Source: Natronomonas pharaonis DSM 2160 (GTDB lineage Archaea; Halobacteriota; Halobacteria; Halobacteriales; Haloarculaceae). From it: 64,000 nucleotides of DNA. The position numbers and the translations under genes are program-made. The stretch is taken from positions 744,001-808,000 of the forward strand of contig NC_007426.1 of the NCBI RefSeq assembly GCF_000026045.1, written 5' to 3'. The notes beneath the pieces were generated by a model that saw only the letters and a program-made list of their open reading frames with translations, was not told where the DNA came from and searched no databases. This document shows positions 33,090-41,486 of the stretch, one piece after another (positions within the stretch are counted from its first letter, which is position 1; every line of letters starts with the position of its first letter).

Positions 33090-33671
33090 ATGCCGACCCG
33101 CTATGTGACCGGCTGGATTTCCCGTCCGATAGTGGGTCCGAACCGCGTCCTCACGCTCAGAGACCACCTCTACGGCTGGCTTGGCGCCCCGGACCCCTAC
33201 CGGCGAGCCGACGAGCCACACGTCAGCCTCTTTGGGATTCGACTCCCGGAGCAACAGCGAGACGCCTTCGAAAAGCGGCTCGACTCGTTTGGGGCCGCGG
33301 TCGGTTCGTGGACCGGCACCGTCGACGGCTACCGGTTTTATCCATCGCTCAAGAACCCGATGGTCGTCTCCCTTGACGTCCCGGTTCCGCAGGCGCGGGT
33401 CGCCTCACCGGTTGCCGACCTCGTCGGCGCGTTCGACGGCGTCGTTGACTCGCGGCCGACACCGCCGCATGTCACGCTTCTAATGGGTGGCGTCCGGGGC
33501 GAAGAACTCCAGTGGGCGCAGGTCGACGAGACGGTCAGACGGCGGCTACGGGCCGTCACCGGTGAAGCGGTGTCTGACCGGACCCGACATACCGGGAGTT
33601 CGCCCCCGGAGCCGCTAGTTGACCCGGCGTTTCCGGTGACGGTCGGCCCGCCGGAGGTAGAATGGACCTAA
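33090..33671 (+). CDS. 2H phosphoesterase-like (2'-5' RNA ligase family) protein
   Basis: 193 residues from the ATG at 33090. The two H-x-[ST] motifs are present: PHVSLFGIRLPEQQ near residue 45 and PPHVTLLMGGVRG near residue 125, as in cyclic phosphodiesterases and 2'-5' ligases. N-terminus RYVTGWISRPIVGPN. RNA end processing is likely but the substrate is unknown. Ends overlapping the convergent next gene by 4 bp. Confidence 0.82.
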   Translation: MPTRYVTGWISRPIVGPNRVLTLRDHLYGWLGAPDPYRRADEPHVSLFGIRLPEQQRDAFEKRLDSFGAAVGSWTGTVDGYRFYPSLKNPMVVSLDVPVPQARVASPVADLVGAFDGVVDSRPTPPHVTLLMGGVRGEELQWAQVDETVRRRLRAVTGEAVSDRTRHTGSSPPEPLVDPAFPVTVGPPEVEWT

Positions 33672-33937
33672 GCGGTCGCCGGGTCCGCCTTCGCCTTCAC
33701 GACGGTCACGTCGTCGGCGTCGACGGACACAGTTTCGAGCCGCATCGGAATGAATTCACGGCGCTCGAAGGCCTCTCGTTCGTCTTCGGTGCCGACGGTA
33801 CACCACAGCTGGACTTCCTCGGGGCCGTGCCACTCGCCTTGCCGCGAGATGCTGAAGCAGACGTACTCCGTGCCGTCGTGTTCGATGACGGCCCCTTTCC
33901 GGATTCCCGGGTCCCCGTGGATGATAAGCTGCTTCAT
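33668..33937 (-). CDS. Small conserved haloarchaeal protein (HAH_0734-like)
   Basis: 89 residues: MKQLIIHGDPGIRKGAVIEH, then CFSISRQGEWHGPEEVQLWC and VGTEDEREAFERREFIP. This matches my memory of a short conserved haloarchaeal family of unknown function. No signal peptide; cytoplasmic. Confidence 0.83.
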   Translation of the reverse strand: MKQLIIHGDPGIRKGAVIEHDGTEYVCFSISRQGEWHGPEEVQLWCTVGTEDEREAFERREFIPMRLETVSVDADDVTVVKAKADPATA

Positions 33938-34047
33938 AACGGCCCTTCGGCCGAACCGTGGTTAAGCGCTTCGAAGGGGCCACCCACCGGTCGGCGACGG
34001 AAAAACCAAACCCGTTTTAACCCAGGGTGCGTTAGGGGTCGATAACT

Positions 34048-34329
34048 ATGGAAATGCCACGCCGGTTCAACACGTATTGCCCCCACTGCCACTCTCATTT
34101 CGAACACGAGGTCGAAAAGGTCCGCTCGGGCCGGTCCTCGGGGACGAAGTGGGACGCTCGCCGGACACGCCGCGGCAAGGCCGTCATCGGTAACGCCGGC
34201 CGCTTCTCCAAGGTGCCCGGTGGGGACAAGCCGACCAAGAAGACCGACCTGAAGTACCGTTGCAGCGAGTGCGGCAAGGCCCATCTCCGCGAGGGATGGC
34301 GTGCCGGGCGGCTCACCTTCCAGGAGTAA
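34048..34329 (+). CDS. rpl44e: 50S ribosomal protein L44e
   Basis: 93 residues. [20 protein letters not shown] and [20 protein letters not shown] hold the two CxxC pairs of the zinc site. TATA-like CGTTTTAACC (34013-34022) about 28 bp upstream. First gene of the conserved archaeal translation cluster with S27e, aIF2alpha and Nop10. Confidence 0.97.
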   Translation: MEMPRRFNTYCPHCHSHFEHEVEKVRSGRSSGTKWDARRTRRGKAVIGNAGRFSKVPGGDKPTKKTDLKYRCSECGKAHLREGWRAGRLTFQE

Positions 34330-34331
34330 CT

Positions 34332-34505
34332 ATGGCAGGAGATTTCATTCGCGTCCACTGTGACGACTGCGAAAACGAGCAGGTTCTGTTCGGCAAGGCC
34401 GCAAACACTGTCAACTGCGCCGTCTGTGGCTCGACGCTGGCGACCCCGACCGGCGGCGAGGCCGACCTCCACGGCGATGTCGTCGACGTCGTCGAATCGC
34501 GATAG
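34332..34505 (+). CDS. rps27e: 30S ribosomal protein S27e
   Basis: 57 residues from the ATG at 34332, 2 bp after the L44e stop. FIRVHCDDCENEQVLFG and VNCAVCGSTLATPTGGEA provide a four-cysteine zinc ribbon. Small-subunit ribosomal protein, co-transcribed with L44e. Confidence 0.97.
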   Translation: MAGDFIRVHCDDCENEQVLFGKAANTVNCAVCGSTLATPTGGEADLHGDVVDVVESR

Positions 34506-34563
34506 CCGCTGACCGGCGGGCGACAACGGTGCTTTTATTCTCATCACACGGGTAGCAGTGGGT

Positions 34564-35364
34564 ATGAAATACAGCGGCTGGCCCACGCCCGGTGAACTCG
34601 TCGTCGGGCGTGTCGACGAAATCGAAGACTTCGGGGTCTTTGTCGACCTTGAAGAGTACGAAGAAAAGCGCGGGCTGGTCCACGTCAGCGAGGTCGCCTC
34701 CGGCTGGATTAAGAACGTCCGCGACCACGTCAACGAAGACCAGATGGTCGTCTGCAAGGTGCTAGAGGTCGACGAGAGCGCCCAGCAGGTCGACCTCTCC
34801 ATCAAAGACGTCAACGACCACCAGCGCTCCGAGAAGGTACAGGAGTGGAAGAACGAACAGAAGGCCGACAAGTGGATGGAACTGGCTTTCGGCGAGGATG
34901 TCGACGACGGGACGTTCCGCCGCATCGCCAACGAACTCATCGACGCCCACGGCTCGCTGTATGCCGGCTTCGAGCAGGCGGCGATTCACGGCCCCGAGGC
35001 ACTCGACGCCACCGACCTCGACGACGACGAACTCGACGCTATCGTCGAGACGGCTCGCGAGAACGTCTCCGTCCCGTACGTCACCGTCACCGGCTACGTC
35101 GACCTCGAAGCGCCGGGCGGCGACGGCGTCGAGGACGTCCGCGAGGCGCTGCAGGCCGCCGAAGGCAACGGGGAGGTGCCCGAGGAGGTCGACCTCGATG
35201 TGACCTACGTCGGCGCGCCGGAGTATCGCATTCGGGTACAGGCCCCGAACTACAAGACCGCCGAGTCGGAGCTAGAAGCAAGCGCCGAGCGAGCCAGCGA
35301 CGCCATCGAGGCGGTCGGCGGCACCGCCGAGTTCCACCGCGAACGCCGCACCGACGAGGAGTAG
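34564..35364 (+). CDS. eif2a: Translation initiation factor aIF2 alpha subunit
   Basis: 266 residues from the ATG at 34564. N-terminal S1 domain ([35 protein letters not shown]), then the helical domain and the C-terminal alpha/beta domain ending in [11 protein letters not shown]. Part of the aIF2 trimer that brings initiator tRNA to the ribosome. A CTTTTATT box about 27 bp upstream indicates its own promoter. Confidence 0.97.
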   Translation: MKYSGWPTPGELVVGRVDEIEDFGVFVDLEEYEEKRGLVHVSEVASGWIKNVRDHVNEDQMVVCKVLEVDESAQQVDLSIKDVNDHQRSEKVQEWKNEQKADKWMELAFGEDVDDGTFRRIANELIDAHGSLYAGFEQAAIHGPEALDATDLDDDELDAIVETARENVSVPYVTVTGYVDLEAPGGDGVEDVREALQAAEGNGEVPEEVDLDVTYVGAPEYRIRVQAPNYKTAESELEASAERASDAIEAVGGTAEFHRERRTDEE

Positions 35365-35547
35365 ATGGTCAAATCCGACATCCGGGTCTGTTCGGCGTGG
35401 GAGACCGAACACGAGCGGCCGGTCTATACGCTCGGTGATGCGTGCCCCGAGTGTGGCGCGCCGAGCAAAAACAGCGCTCCGGCCCCGTTCAGCCCCGACG
35501 ACCCGTACGGCGAGTACCGTCGACGGGCCCGCAAGCGCCGCGATTAG
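35365..35547 (+). CDS. nop10: H/ACA RNA-protein component Nop10
   Basis: 60 residues, start directly after the aIF2alpha stop. RVCSAWETEHERPVYTLGDA and CPECGAPSKNSAPAPFSPDD match archaeal Nop10; the zinc site uses CPEC with one upstream cysteine. Works with Cbf5, Gar1 and L7Ae in rRNA pseudouridylation. Confidence 0.96.
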   Translation: MVKSDIRVCSAWETEHERPVYTLGDACPECGAPSKNSAPAPFSPDDPYGEYRRRARKRRD

Positions 35548-38198
35548 TCGGCGCTTGCCTGCTGTGTCGTCGGTTCGGGTAGCGTTACGGTCAACTGACT
35601 GCCGCCGCCCTCGGCTCGGTCATACTCGACGTCGCCGCCGTAGTCATCAACGACCGACCTGACGACCCACAGTCCGAACCCGGTCCCGTGCTCCGTCTGT
35701 GTCGGCTCTTTGTCGGTCGTGATGCCGACCAGCTCTTCTTCCGGGATACCGGGGCCATCGTCGATGACCGAGATGGCCGCGCCGTCAGCAGCTTCTGTAA
35801 CCGTGACTTCGACGGTCGGTTGCTCGTGAGGAACGTGCTCGACGGCGTTTTCGACGAGTTCCTCGATGACGACCGCCAATCGAGAGTCCGCGACGGCTGT
35901 GGTGTGTTCCTCGACGGCGAGCTCGATGGCTGCGTCGGGGAACTGTGATTGGAGGTCAGCCACCGCCTCCTCGGTCGCGGCCGCAACATCAACGGGCCGC
36001 TTGGTGTAGTCGCCGTCGACGGTGACTGACGCCAACTGCCGACCCGTCTCGGTCAGTTCTAACAGTTCCTCGGCAGCTTCGGTTATCATCTCGATAGACG
36101 CCTCGTGTTCGGTTCCGTCGAGGTTCTTGGCCAACAGCCCTGCCGCTCCGTCGATGACGGTCATCTTGTTCCGGATGTTGTGTCGCAAGAATCGGTGGAG
36201 AACGTCCAAGTGCCGCTCCCGGCGCTTGAGGTCGGTGACCGTCCGTCCTTCCGGAATCAGCATCGTCACCGCCCCGGTTTCGTCGGTCACTGGCCGCACC
36301 GAGAAGTCGATAATCTCCGTCCCCATCGCCCCCTGGACGCGTACCTCCGTTCGGTAGAGCTCTCCGTTCTGTGCTGTTTCGACGGCTTCTCGGGCGATTT
36401 CCGGGCCGCCGTCGGTGTTTTCGAACCAGTAGGCGTTCCAGAGCTTCGTCCCGACGACGTCCTCCCGTTTTAGGCCGCCGAACTCCAATGCTGTCTCGTT
36501 GGCCTCGATGAGGGTTCCGTCCGGTTCCATCAGCCCGGTAAACTGGAAGGTGTTGTTGAACACCGCCTCGAACCGCCGTTGCCGGCGCTTTCGGTCGGTG
36601 ATATTGCGGCCGACACCCACGAGCCCGATTGTCTCGCCGGACTCGTCGGTCATCCGTGCGCCGGTGAACTCATAGGGGATACGCTCGCCGTCAGCGGCTA
36701 CGAGCGGCGCTTCGATAGTTATCGTCTCGTCGTTCTCGAAGACCTTCGCAATCGATTCTGCTATCCGCTCTCGGTCTTCGGGGACGAAAAACTCCTCTGG
36801 AGACATCTCGGCGATTTCGTCGTCACTGTAGCCAGTCTCCTCTGAAAGTTCTTCGCTCCAGCGGAGGTACGTCCCGTTTTCATCGAACGCATAGAAGACA
36901 TCGGGCAGCGACTCGAAAATCTGTTCTGTGAGCGCCTGCTCGTTTTTGAGTTCCAGCTCCCGTCGCTTGCGTGCCGTTACATCGCGAGCGTTGACGACAA
37001 TCCCCTCAACGAGCGGGTCATCGAGCTCGTTTGTCGCCCGAGCTTCCATCCAACGCCAGTGGCCGTCTGCGTCGCGAACCCGGTATTCTATTGTCCGAGT
37101 CTCGTCGGGGACCTCACGCAGGTCTTCGAGCAGTTCCTGCACGCGGTCCTTGTCGTCCGGATGCACATATTCGACTGTCTCTGCGGCCGTCAACTCCTCG
37201 GCTGTGTAGCCGAGGACCCGCTCGACCGCCGGGCTCACAAACGTCCGCTCACCGGCTGCATCGAAGACGGTGATGATGTCCGTCGAATGCTCCAACAGCG
37301 TCCGGAGATACTGGTCGTATTTGTGTTCGAGAAGCCGTTCTCGCTCCAACTGGCTGCTCACCCAGCCGCTGAGTAGCTCGACAAACGTGATTTCCCACTC
37401 CGAAAACGGCTGCTCCCGGGGCTCAGTATCGTAAAAGCAGAACGTCCCCTGCGGTTCGTCTCCGACAAGCACCGGTGCGCCGAGGTACGATTCGACACCG
37501 TCGTCGCCGTTTCCCTCGCGGTCTGCGAGGTTTGGGGCTTCGGCCGTGATGTCGTTCAGAACGAGCGTCTGCTCGGTGGCAACGACTCGCTCGCAGTTTG
37601 TCGTCGACAGCGACACCGCATCGCCCGCCTCAATGGGAGAGTCGTCCGGCCCCTCGAACGCCCGGAATCTGAGTTCGTCCCCCTCGACCCGTGTGAGGCT
37701 CGCGAACTCGGTCCCGAGTGTCTCCCGAACGAGTGTCAGCAGCTTTCGGATTTTCTGTTCGAGCGTTAATTCCGTGTCGCCGATGATGTCGTAGGCTCGC
37801 CGCAACGCCCGTTCGCGACGCTGTAGCGGATTCGTCTCCGTAGTGGCCTGTTGAAAACGGCCGACAGCGACGACATCTCCATGTATTGCTTCAGACGCCT
37901 CCGAGAGATGGACCTCAAGTGTCCGTTCTTTTGCCTCCCGTGTCTCAACCACAAGCCGCCGTGTTTTTCCCGCTGCAGCGGCTTTAGCTGCCGATTCGAG
38001 CCGAGTGGCGCTGTCGTCGGTAAATACCGCCGCCGCGGGAACGTCCGCTTCGAGACCCGGCGAAATAGTTTCGAGACGCTCACCGAACGTCGAATTCCAG
38101 CCGATAATCTTCCCGGCTGTATCGAGCGTAAACACCGGATCCGGTAGCTGCCCCCAACTGTCGGGGAATCCCCCACTACTCCCCGCGTCACCGTCCAT
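35544..38198 (-). CDS. Multi-PAS/GAF sensor histidine kinase
   Basis: 884 residues from the ATG at 38198. The frame stays open far upstream, but that extension is antisense to the PAC2 gene and starts upstream of the kinase promoter region, so it is excluded. Layout: PAS (about 10-115), GAF (about 125-285), three more PAS (about 290-660), a dimerisation helix with phospho-acceptor RHNIRNKMTVIDG, and HATPase (VIEELVENAVEH N-box, DDGPGIP, GTGFGLWVV G-box). No membrane helices, so a cytoplasmic sensor. No response regulator adjacent. It interrupts the Nop10-PAC2 gene order. Confidence 0.93.
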   Translation of the reverse strand: MDGDAGSSGGFPDSWGQLPDPVFTLDTAGKIIGWNSTFGERLETISPGLEADVPAAAVFTDDSATRLESAAKAAAAGKTRRLVVETREAKERTLEVHLSEASEAIHGDVVAVGRFQQATTETNPLQRRERALRRAYDIIGDTELTLEQKIRKLLTLVRETLGTEFASLTRVEGDELRFRAFEGPDDSPIEAGDAVSLSTTNCERVVATEQTLVLNDITAEAPNLADREGNGDDGVESYLGAPVLVGDEPQGTFCFYDTEPREQPFSEWEITFVELLSGWVSSQLERERLLEHKYDQYLRTLLEHSTDIITVFDAAGERTFVSPAVERVLGYTAEELTAAETVEYVHPDDKDRVQELLEDLREVPDETRTIEYRVRDADGHWRWMEARATNELDDPLVEGIVVNARDVTARKRRELELKNEQALTEQIFESLPDVFYAFDENGTYLRWSEELSEETGYSDDEIAEMSPEEFFVPEDRERIAESIAKVFENDETITIEAPLVAADGERIPYEFTGARMTDESGETIGLVGVGRNITDRKRRQRRFEAVFNNTFQFTGLMEPDGTLIEANETALEFGGLKREDVVGTKLWNAYWFENTDGGPEIAREAVETAQNGELYRTEVRVQGAMGTEIIDFSVRPVTDETGAVTMLIPEGRTVTDLKRRERHLDVLHRFLRHNIRNKMTVIDGAAGLLAKNLDGTEHEASIEMITEAAEELLELTETGRQLASVTVDGDYTKRPVDVAAATEEAVADLQSQFPDAAIELAVEEHTTAVADSRLAVVIEELVENAVEHVPHEQPTVEVTVTEAADGAAISVIDDGPGIPEEELVGITTDKEPTQTEHGTGFGLWVVRSVVDDYGGDVEYDRAEGGGSQLTVTLPEPTTQQASAD

Positions 38199-38300
38199 GG
38201 ACGGTTTCCGGCCGTGTTTCTGAAAATTGTTTCGGGGAATATTATGTGGGCCGCGGCCGCGTCGCCGTGCGCTTAAGGCGACGGCCGCCCACTGGCCGCT

Positions 38301-39056
38301 ATGGACGAATTCGACATCGAGCGACCCGCCGACCCGGAACTGGACAATCCAGTGCTCATTGAGGGGCTGCCGGGCGTCGGTCACGTCGGCAAGCTCGCGG
38401 CCGAGCATCTCCTCGAAGAGTTCGACGCCGAACTCGTGCGCCGCATCTACTCGGAGCACTTCCCGCCGCAGGTCACCGTCGAGGACGGGCGGACCCAACT
38501 GGCCTGTGCCGAGGTGTATGCTATCAGCGCCGCAGAGCGCGACTGTCTCGTGTTGACCGGCGACCACCAGGCTGCCGACGGTCCCGGCCACTATCGACTC
38601 ACGGAAGCCTTCCTTGATGTCGCCGCGGCCTTTGATGTCAGCCGCATCTTCGCGCTCGGCGGCGTTCCGACCGGCGAACTCGTCGAGACGCCGGATGTCA
38701 TCGGCGCGGCAACAACCGACGACCTCATCGAGGAACTCGAAGCCGTCGACGTCGAGTTCCGCGAAAACGAACCGGCCGGCGGCATCGTCGGTGTCTCGGG
38801 GCTGCTGCTCGGCCTCGGCGAGCGCCGCGGCTACGAGGCGGCTTGTCTGATGGGTGAAACCAGCGGGTACCTCGTCGACCCCAAGAGCGCCCGCGTGGTT
38901 CTCGAAGCCCTCGAAGAGACGGTGCCGTTGGATATCGGCTACGATTCCCTCGAAGAGCGCGCCGACGAGATGGAGGAAGTCGTAAAACAGATTCAGCAGA
39001 TGGAACAGAACGCGACGGCCGCCCCAAGCGAGGAAGACCTCCGATACATCGGATAA
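38301..39056 (+). CDS. PAC2-family proteasome assembly chaperone
   Basis: 251 residues. LDNPVLIEGLPGVGHVGKLA at the N-terminus, then a GPGHYRLTEAFLDVAAAFDV segment, IFALGGVPTGELVETPDVIG and GETSGYLVDPKSARVVLEAL, all typical of the archaeal PAC2/PbaB family. Chaperone for 20S proteasome assembly. A CTTAAG box lies 27 bp upstream. Usually next to nop10. Confidence 0.94.
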   Translation: MDEFDIERPADPELDNPVLIEGLPGVGHVGKLAAEHLLEEFDAELVRRIYSEHFPPQVTVEDGRTQLACAEVYAISAAERDCLVLTGDHQAADGPGHYRLTEAFLDVAAAFDVSRIFALGGVPTGELVETPDVIGAATTDDLIEELEAVDVEFRENEPAGGIVGVSGLLLGLGERRGYEAACLMGETSGYLVDPKSARVVLEALEETVPLDIGYDSLEERADEMEEVVKQIQQMEQNATAAPSEEDLRYIG

Positions 39057-39060
39057 GACA

Positions 39061-39264
39061 ATGGCACGCGTTCCGATTACCGAGCCGGTCGTCGAACAGC
39101 TTCGAGATATTATCAGCGACGGCGTGCTCGACGACGAGCACAACTACATGGGCGCACAGTTCGCGGCACAGGACCGCGGTCACGAAGAGCTGGCGGCGTT
39201 TGTCAGCACGGCCGACGCGGCGACCTACTACGAGGCGCTCCAGCAGGCAAAAGCGGCCGAGTAG
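39061..39264 (+). CDS. Small haloarchaeal hypothetical protein
   Basis: 67 residues, 4 bp after the PAC2 stop and probably co-transcribed. VPITEPVVEQLRDIISDGVL, then EHNYMGAQFAAQDRGHEELA. No recognised domain, helical. Confidence 0.78.
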   Translation: MARVPITEPVVEQLRDIISDGVLDDEHNYMGAQFAAQDRGHEELAAFVSTADAATYYEALQQAKAAE

Positions 39265-39273
39265 CCGGCACAG

Positions 39274-40047
39274 CTAGATGTCGTCGACTTCGTAGGCGAT
39301 ACCCGCATCGCGGAGCGCGTCGGTTACCCGCCCGGCGAGGTCGGTCGTCGCGACGACGACAACATCGAGCCCGCGACCGGCGGCGTCGGCGGCCACCTCT
39401 CCGGCGGCGAACGTCACGTCCGGGTCGGCGTCCACATCGCGGAGTGCGGCGACACCCTCGACGCCGGCGGCAGCGACCACGTCGGCGTCGGCGGCGGTGT
39501 CGGCCAACTCGGGCGACCCGCTCGGGTCGCCGGAGCGAATCGGCGGCACCTGAAACACCGTCACCGACCCGGGGTCGAGGTCGATGATGCCCGCAAAGCC
39601 GGTGACGCCGACGACATCGCCGGTCTCGGCGTCGGTCGTCGCTACGCCGGTCGCCGGCCCGGAGTCGCCGGGCGTCGCGTACAACAGCCCGTCAGATATC
39701 GACAGCGAAACCGTCTCGCCGGCCGCAATGTCGTCAGCAGCGAAGGCGGCGTCTTCCTGCATGCTCCCGAGCACGTCCTCGGTGACGTGTTCGGCGAATC
39801 GGCTGACATCGGCGGCCTGCTGAAAGAGCCAGTCGACCCCCTCCTTTGTGACCCGGTACCGCGAACGGGCTTCCTTCTCGACGAACCCCTCGTCGACGAG
39901 TTCGCGGATGTACTCGGAGACGGCCTGACTGGTCACGCCGACGGCGTCGGCTATCTCGCCCTGATTGACCGCCGGCTGCCGGTCCGCGATTTCGACGAGC
40001 ACCCGGAACTTCGTCGCGGACCGCTTGTTGTCGAGGACGTCGACCAT
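39274..40047 (-). CDS. Winged-helix transcriptional regulator with C-terminal sensory domain
   Basis: 257 residues from the ATG at 40047, with a GTATTTATC box (minus strand) 24-31 bp upstream. NQGEIADAVGVTSQAVSEYI is a clear MarR-like HTH, followed by LVDEGFVEKEARSRYRVTKE. The remaining 170 residues form an alpha/beta domain rich in Ala and Asp (DIAAGETVSLSISDGLLYAT, VVGVTGFAGIIDLDPGSVTV). This recalls haloarchaeal MarR-type regulators with a DUF7839-like end. Ligand unknown. Confidence 0.86.
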   Translation of the reverse strand: MVDVLDNKRSATKFRVLVEIADRQPAVNQGEIADAVGVTSQAVSEYIRELVDEGFVEKEARSRYRVTKEGVDWLFQQAADVSRFAEHVTEDVLGSMQEDAAFAADDIAAGETVSLSISDGLLYATPGDSGPATGVATTDAETGDVVGVTGFAGIIDLDPGSVTVFQVPPIRSGDPSGSPELADTAADADVVAAAGVEGVAALRDVDADPDVTFAAGEVAADAAGRGLDVVVVATTDLAGRVTDALRDAGIAYEVDDI

Positions 40048-40106
40048 ACCCGTTTCTCGACTCGGCCGGTGATAAATACCCGCGACTCGTGGCGGTCGGG
40101 GGCGGG

Positions 40107-41363
40107 CTATCGCTGCTCCAGAACCGCCTCGGCGGCCTGCCGGCCGCTCTCGAGCGCTCCCTGAATGGACGACCAGCGGGTGTAGTCGCCGGCCAGCACG
40201 ACCGGCCCGTCCGGGGCATCCGGCGACGGCAGGTCGGCACGGAATCCGGGCGGCTGTGCGAACTGGGCGAACGGAACGCGGTCGACGGCGACGACATCGA
40301 GTTCCGCAAAGCGGTTCTCGGGGTACCACGCCGCGAGCGCCTCCCGGACCGTCTCCCCGAGCGCCGCATCGTCACGGTCGGCCGTGCCGAGGAACGTCGC
40401 ACTCAGAAGCTGGCTTCCCTCGGGCGCATACGCCGGTGCGGCAGCGCTCATCGGTGCAATCGTGTTCGGCTCGTCGTCGTCGGCGTTCAGCAGGATGCGC
40501 GAGCCGGTGTCCAGTGCCTGCCGTTCCGGGAGCGAGCAGTGGACAGTGACACAGCCCAGTCCCGCATCCGGCGTTTCGATGTCGGTTAGCTCAGCTGCGG
40601 CGTTCGGGTCCGTCGCGACGACGGCGGCGTCAGCCGTTTGCGTGCCGTCGTCAGTTCGGACTGTCACCTCGCCGTCGTCGGTCGTGATGTCTGTCACCGC
40701 TGTCCCTGTCCGAACGGTCGCCCCCGCAGTCTCGGCTGCCGTCCGGAGCTGTGCCGGTATCGCACCCATCCCCTCGGCCGGCACGACCGTCCGGCCCTCC
40801 GAGAGCATCTTGAACGTGTACTCGAAGACGTGGCTCGACGTTTCCAGCTCCCGGTCGAGTGTGATACCGCCGTAGAACGGCTCGGCGAAGCGCTCGACGA
40901 ACGCGGTTGAAAACCCTTCGGCAGCGAGATACTCCCGAATCGTCCGGTCGTCGCCTTCGAAGATGGCGTCGACAGCCCGCCGCTTGAGCCGCCGCTGAAG
41001 CCGGAACAGCCGGAGCTTATCGGAGAGTCTGACATCTCGGTTCAAAAGCGTCGGCACGGCGGCCCCGGGGTCCCCGAGCGGGTCGGCAAGCGTCGAGCGA
41101 TGGTTCGGGGCGGCGATGGTCGCCCCCGGCGCGAACGCCCGAAGGTCGAGCGCATCGAAGTCTAGCTCCCGCTGTGCGGCCGGATAGCCGGTAAACAGCA
41201 CCTGAAACCCCCTGTCGATGGTGAACCCATCGACCGTCCGGGACCGTACCCGGCCGCCGACGCGCTCGTTTCGCTCGAATAGCTCGACTTCGGCGCCGGC
41301 TTCGGCGAGGTGTCGGGCGGCGACAAGCCCCGCGAGGCCACCGCCAGCGACGACAACGTGCAT
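40107..41363 (-). CDS. FAD-dependent amine oxidase/desaturase-like protein
   Basis: 418 residues from the ATG at 41363; the long upstream open frame is antisense to the threonine synthase homologue. Rossmann motif HVVVAGGGLAGLVAARHLAE and FERNERVGGRV bind FAD; DRGFQVLFTGYPA and the C-terminal GPVVLAGDYTRWSSIQGALE close the FAD site. Similar to carotenoid/phytoene desaturase-like oxidoreductases; substrate unknown. Confidence 0.88.
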   Translation of the reverse strand: MHVVVAGGGLAGLVAARHLAEAGAEVELFERNERVGGRVRSRTVDGFTIDRGFQVLFTGYPAAQRELDFDALDLRAFAPGATIAAPNHRSTLADPLGDPGAAVPTLLNRDVRLSDKLRLFRLQRRLKRRAVDAIFEGDDRTIREYLAAEGFSTAFVERFAEPFYGGITLDRELETSSHVFEYTFKMLSEGRTVVPAEGMGAIPAQLRTAAETAGATVRTGTAVTDITTDDGEVTVRTDDGTQTADAAVVATDPNAAAELTDIETPDAGLGCVTVHCSLPERQALDTGSRILLNADDDEPNTIAPMSAAAPAYAPEGSQLLSATFLGTADRDDAALGETVREALAAWYPENRFAELDVVAVDRVPFAQFAQPPGFRADLPSPDAPDGPVVLAGDYTRWSSIQGALESGRQAAEAVLEQR

Positions 41364-41486
41364 ACTGCCACGTACGGTCGCCCCGGTCAAACCGTTTCCT
41401 GTCCCCGACGCCCCCGGTCCCGACCCGGCTGCCGATGCGTGTGCTGGGAAGGACAGGGCTTTGCCGTCCCCGGCCCAACTACCTGT

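Noticed and set aside
36737..36748. Further CGAA-N4-TTCG match
   Set aside because: It lies inside the histidine kinase coding region, far from any start codon; chance match to codon usage.
38199..39143. 315-codon upstream extension of the histidine kinase frame
   Set aside because: It is antisense to the well-conserved PAC2 chaperone gene and has no kinase-like sequence; the kinase proper begins at the ATG at 38198.
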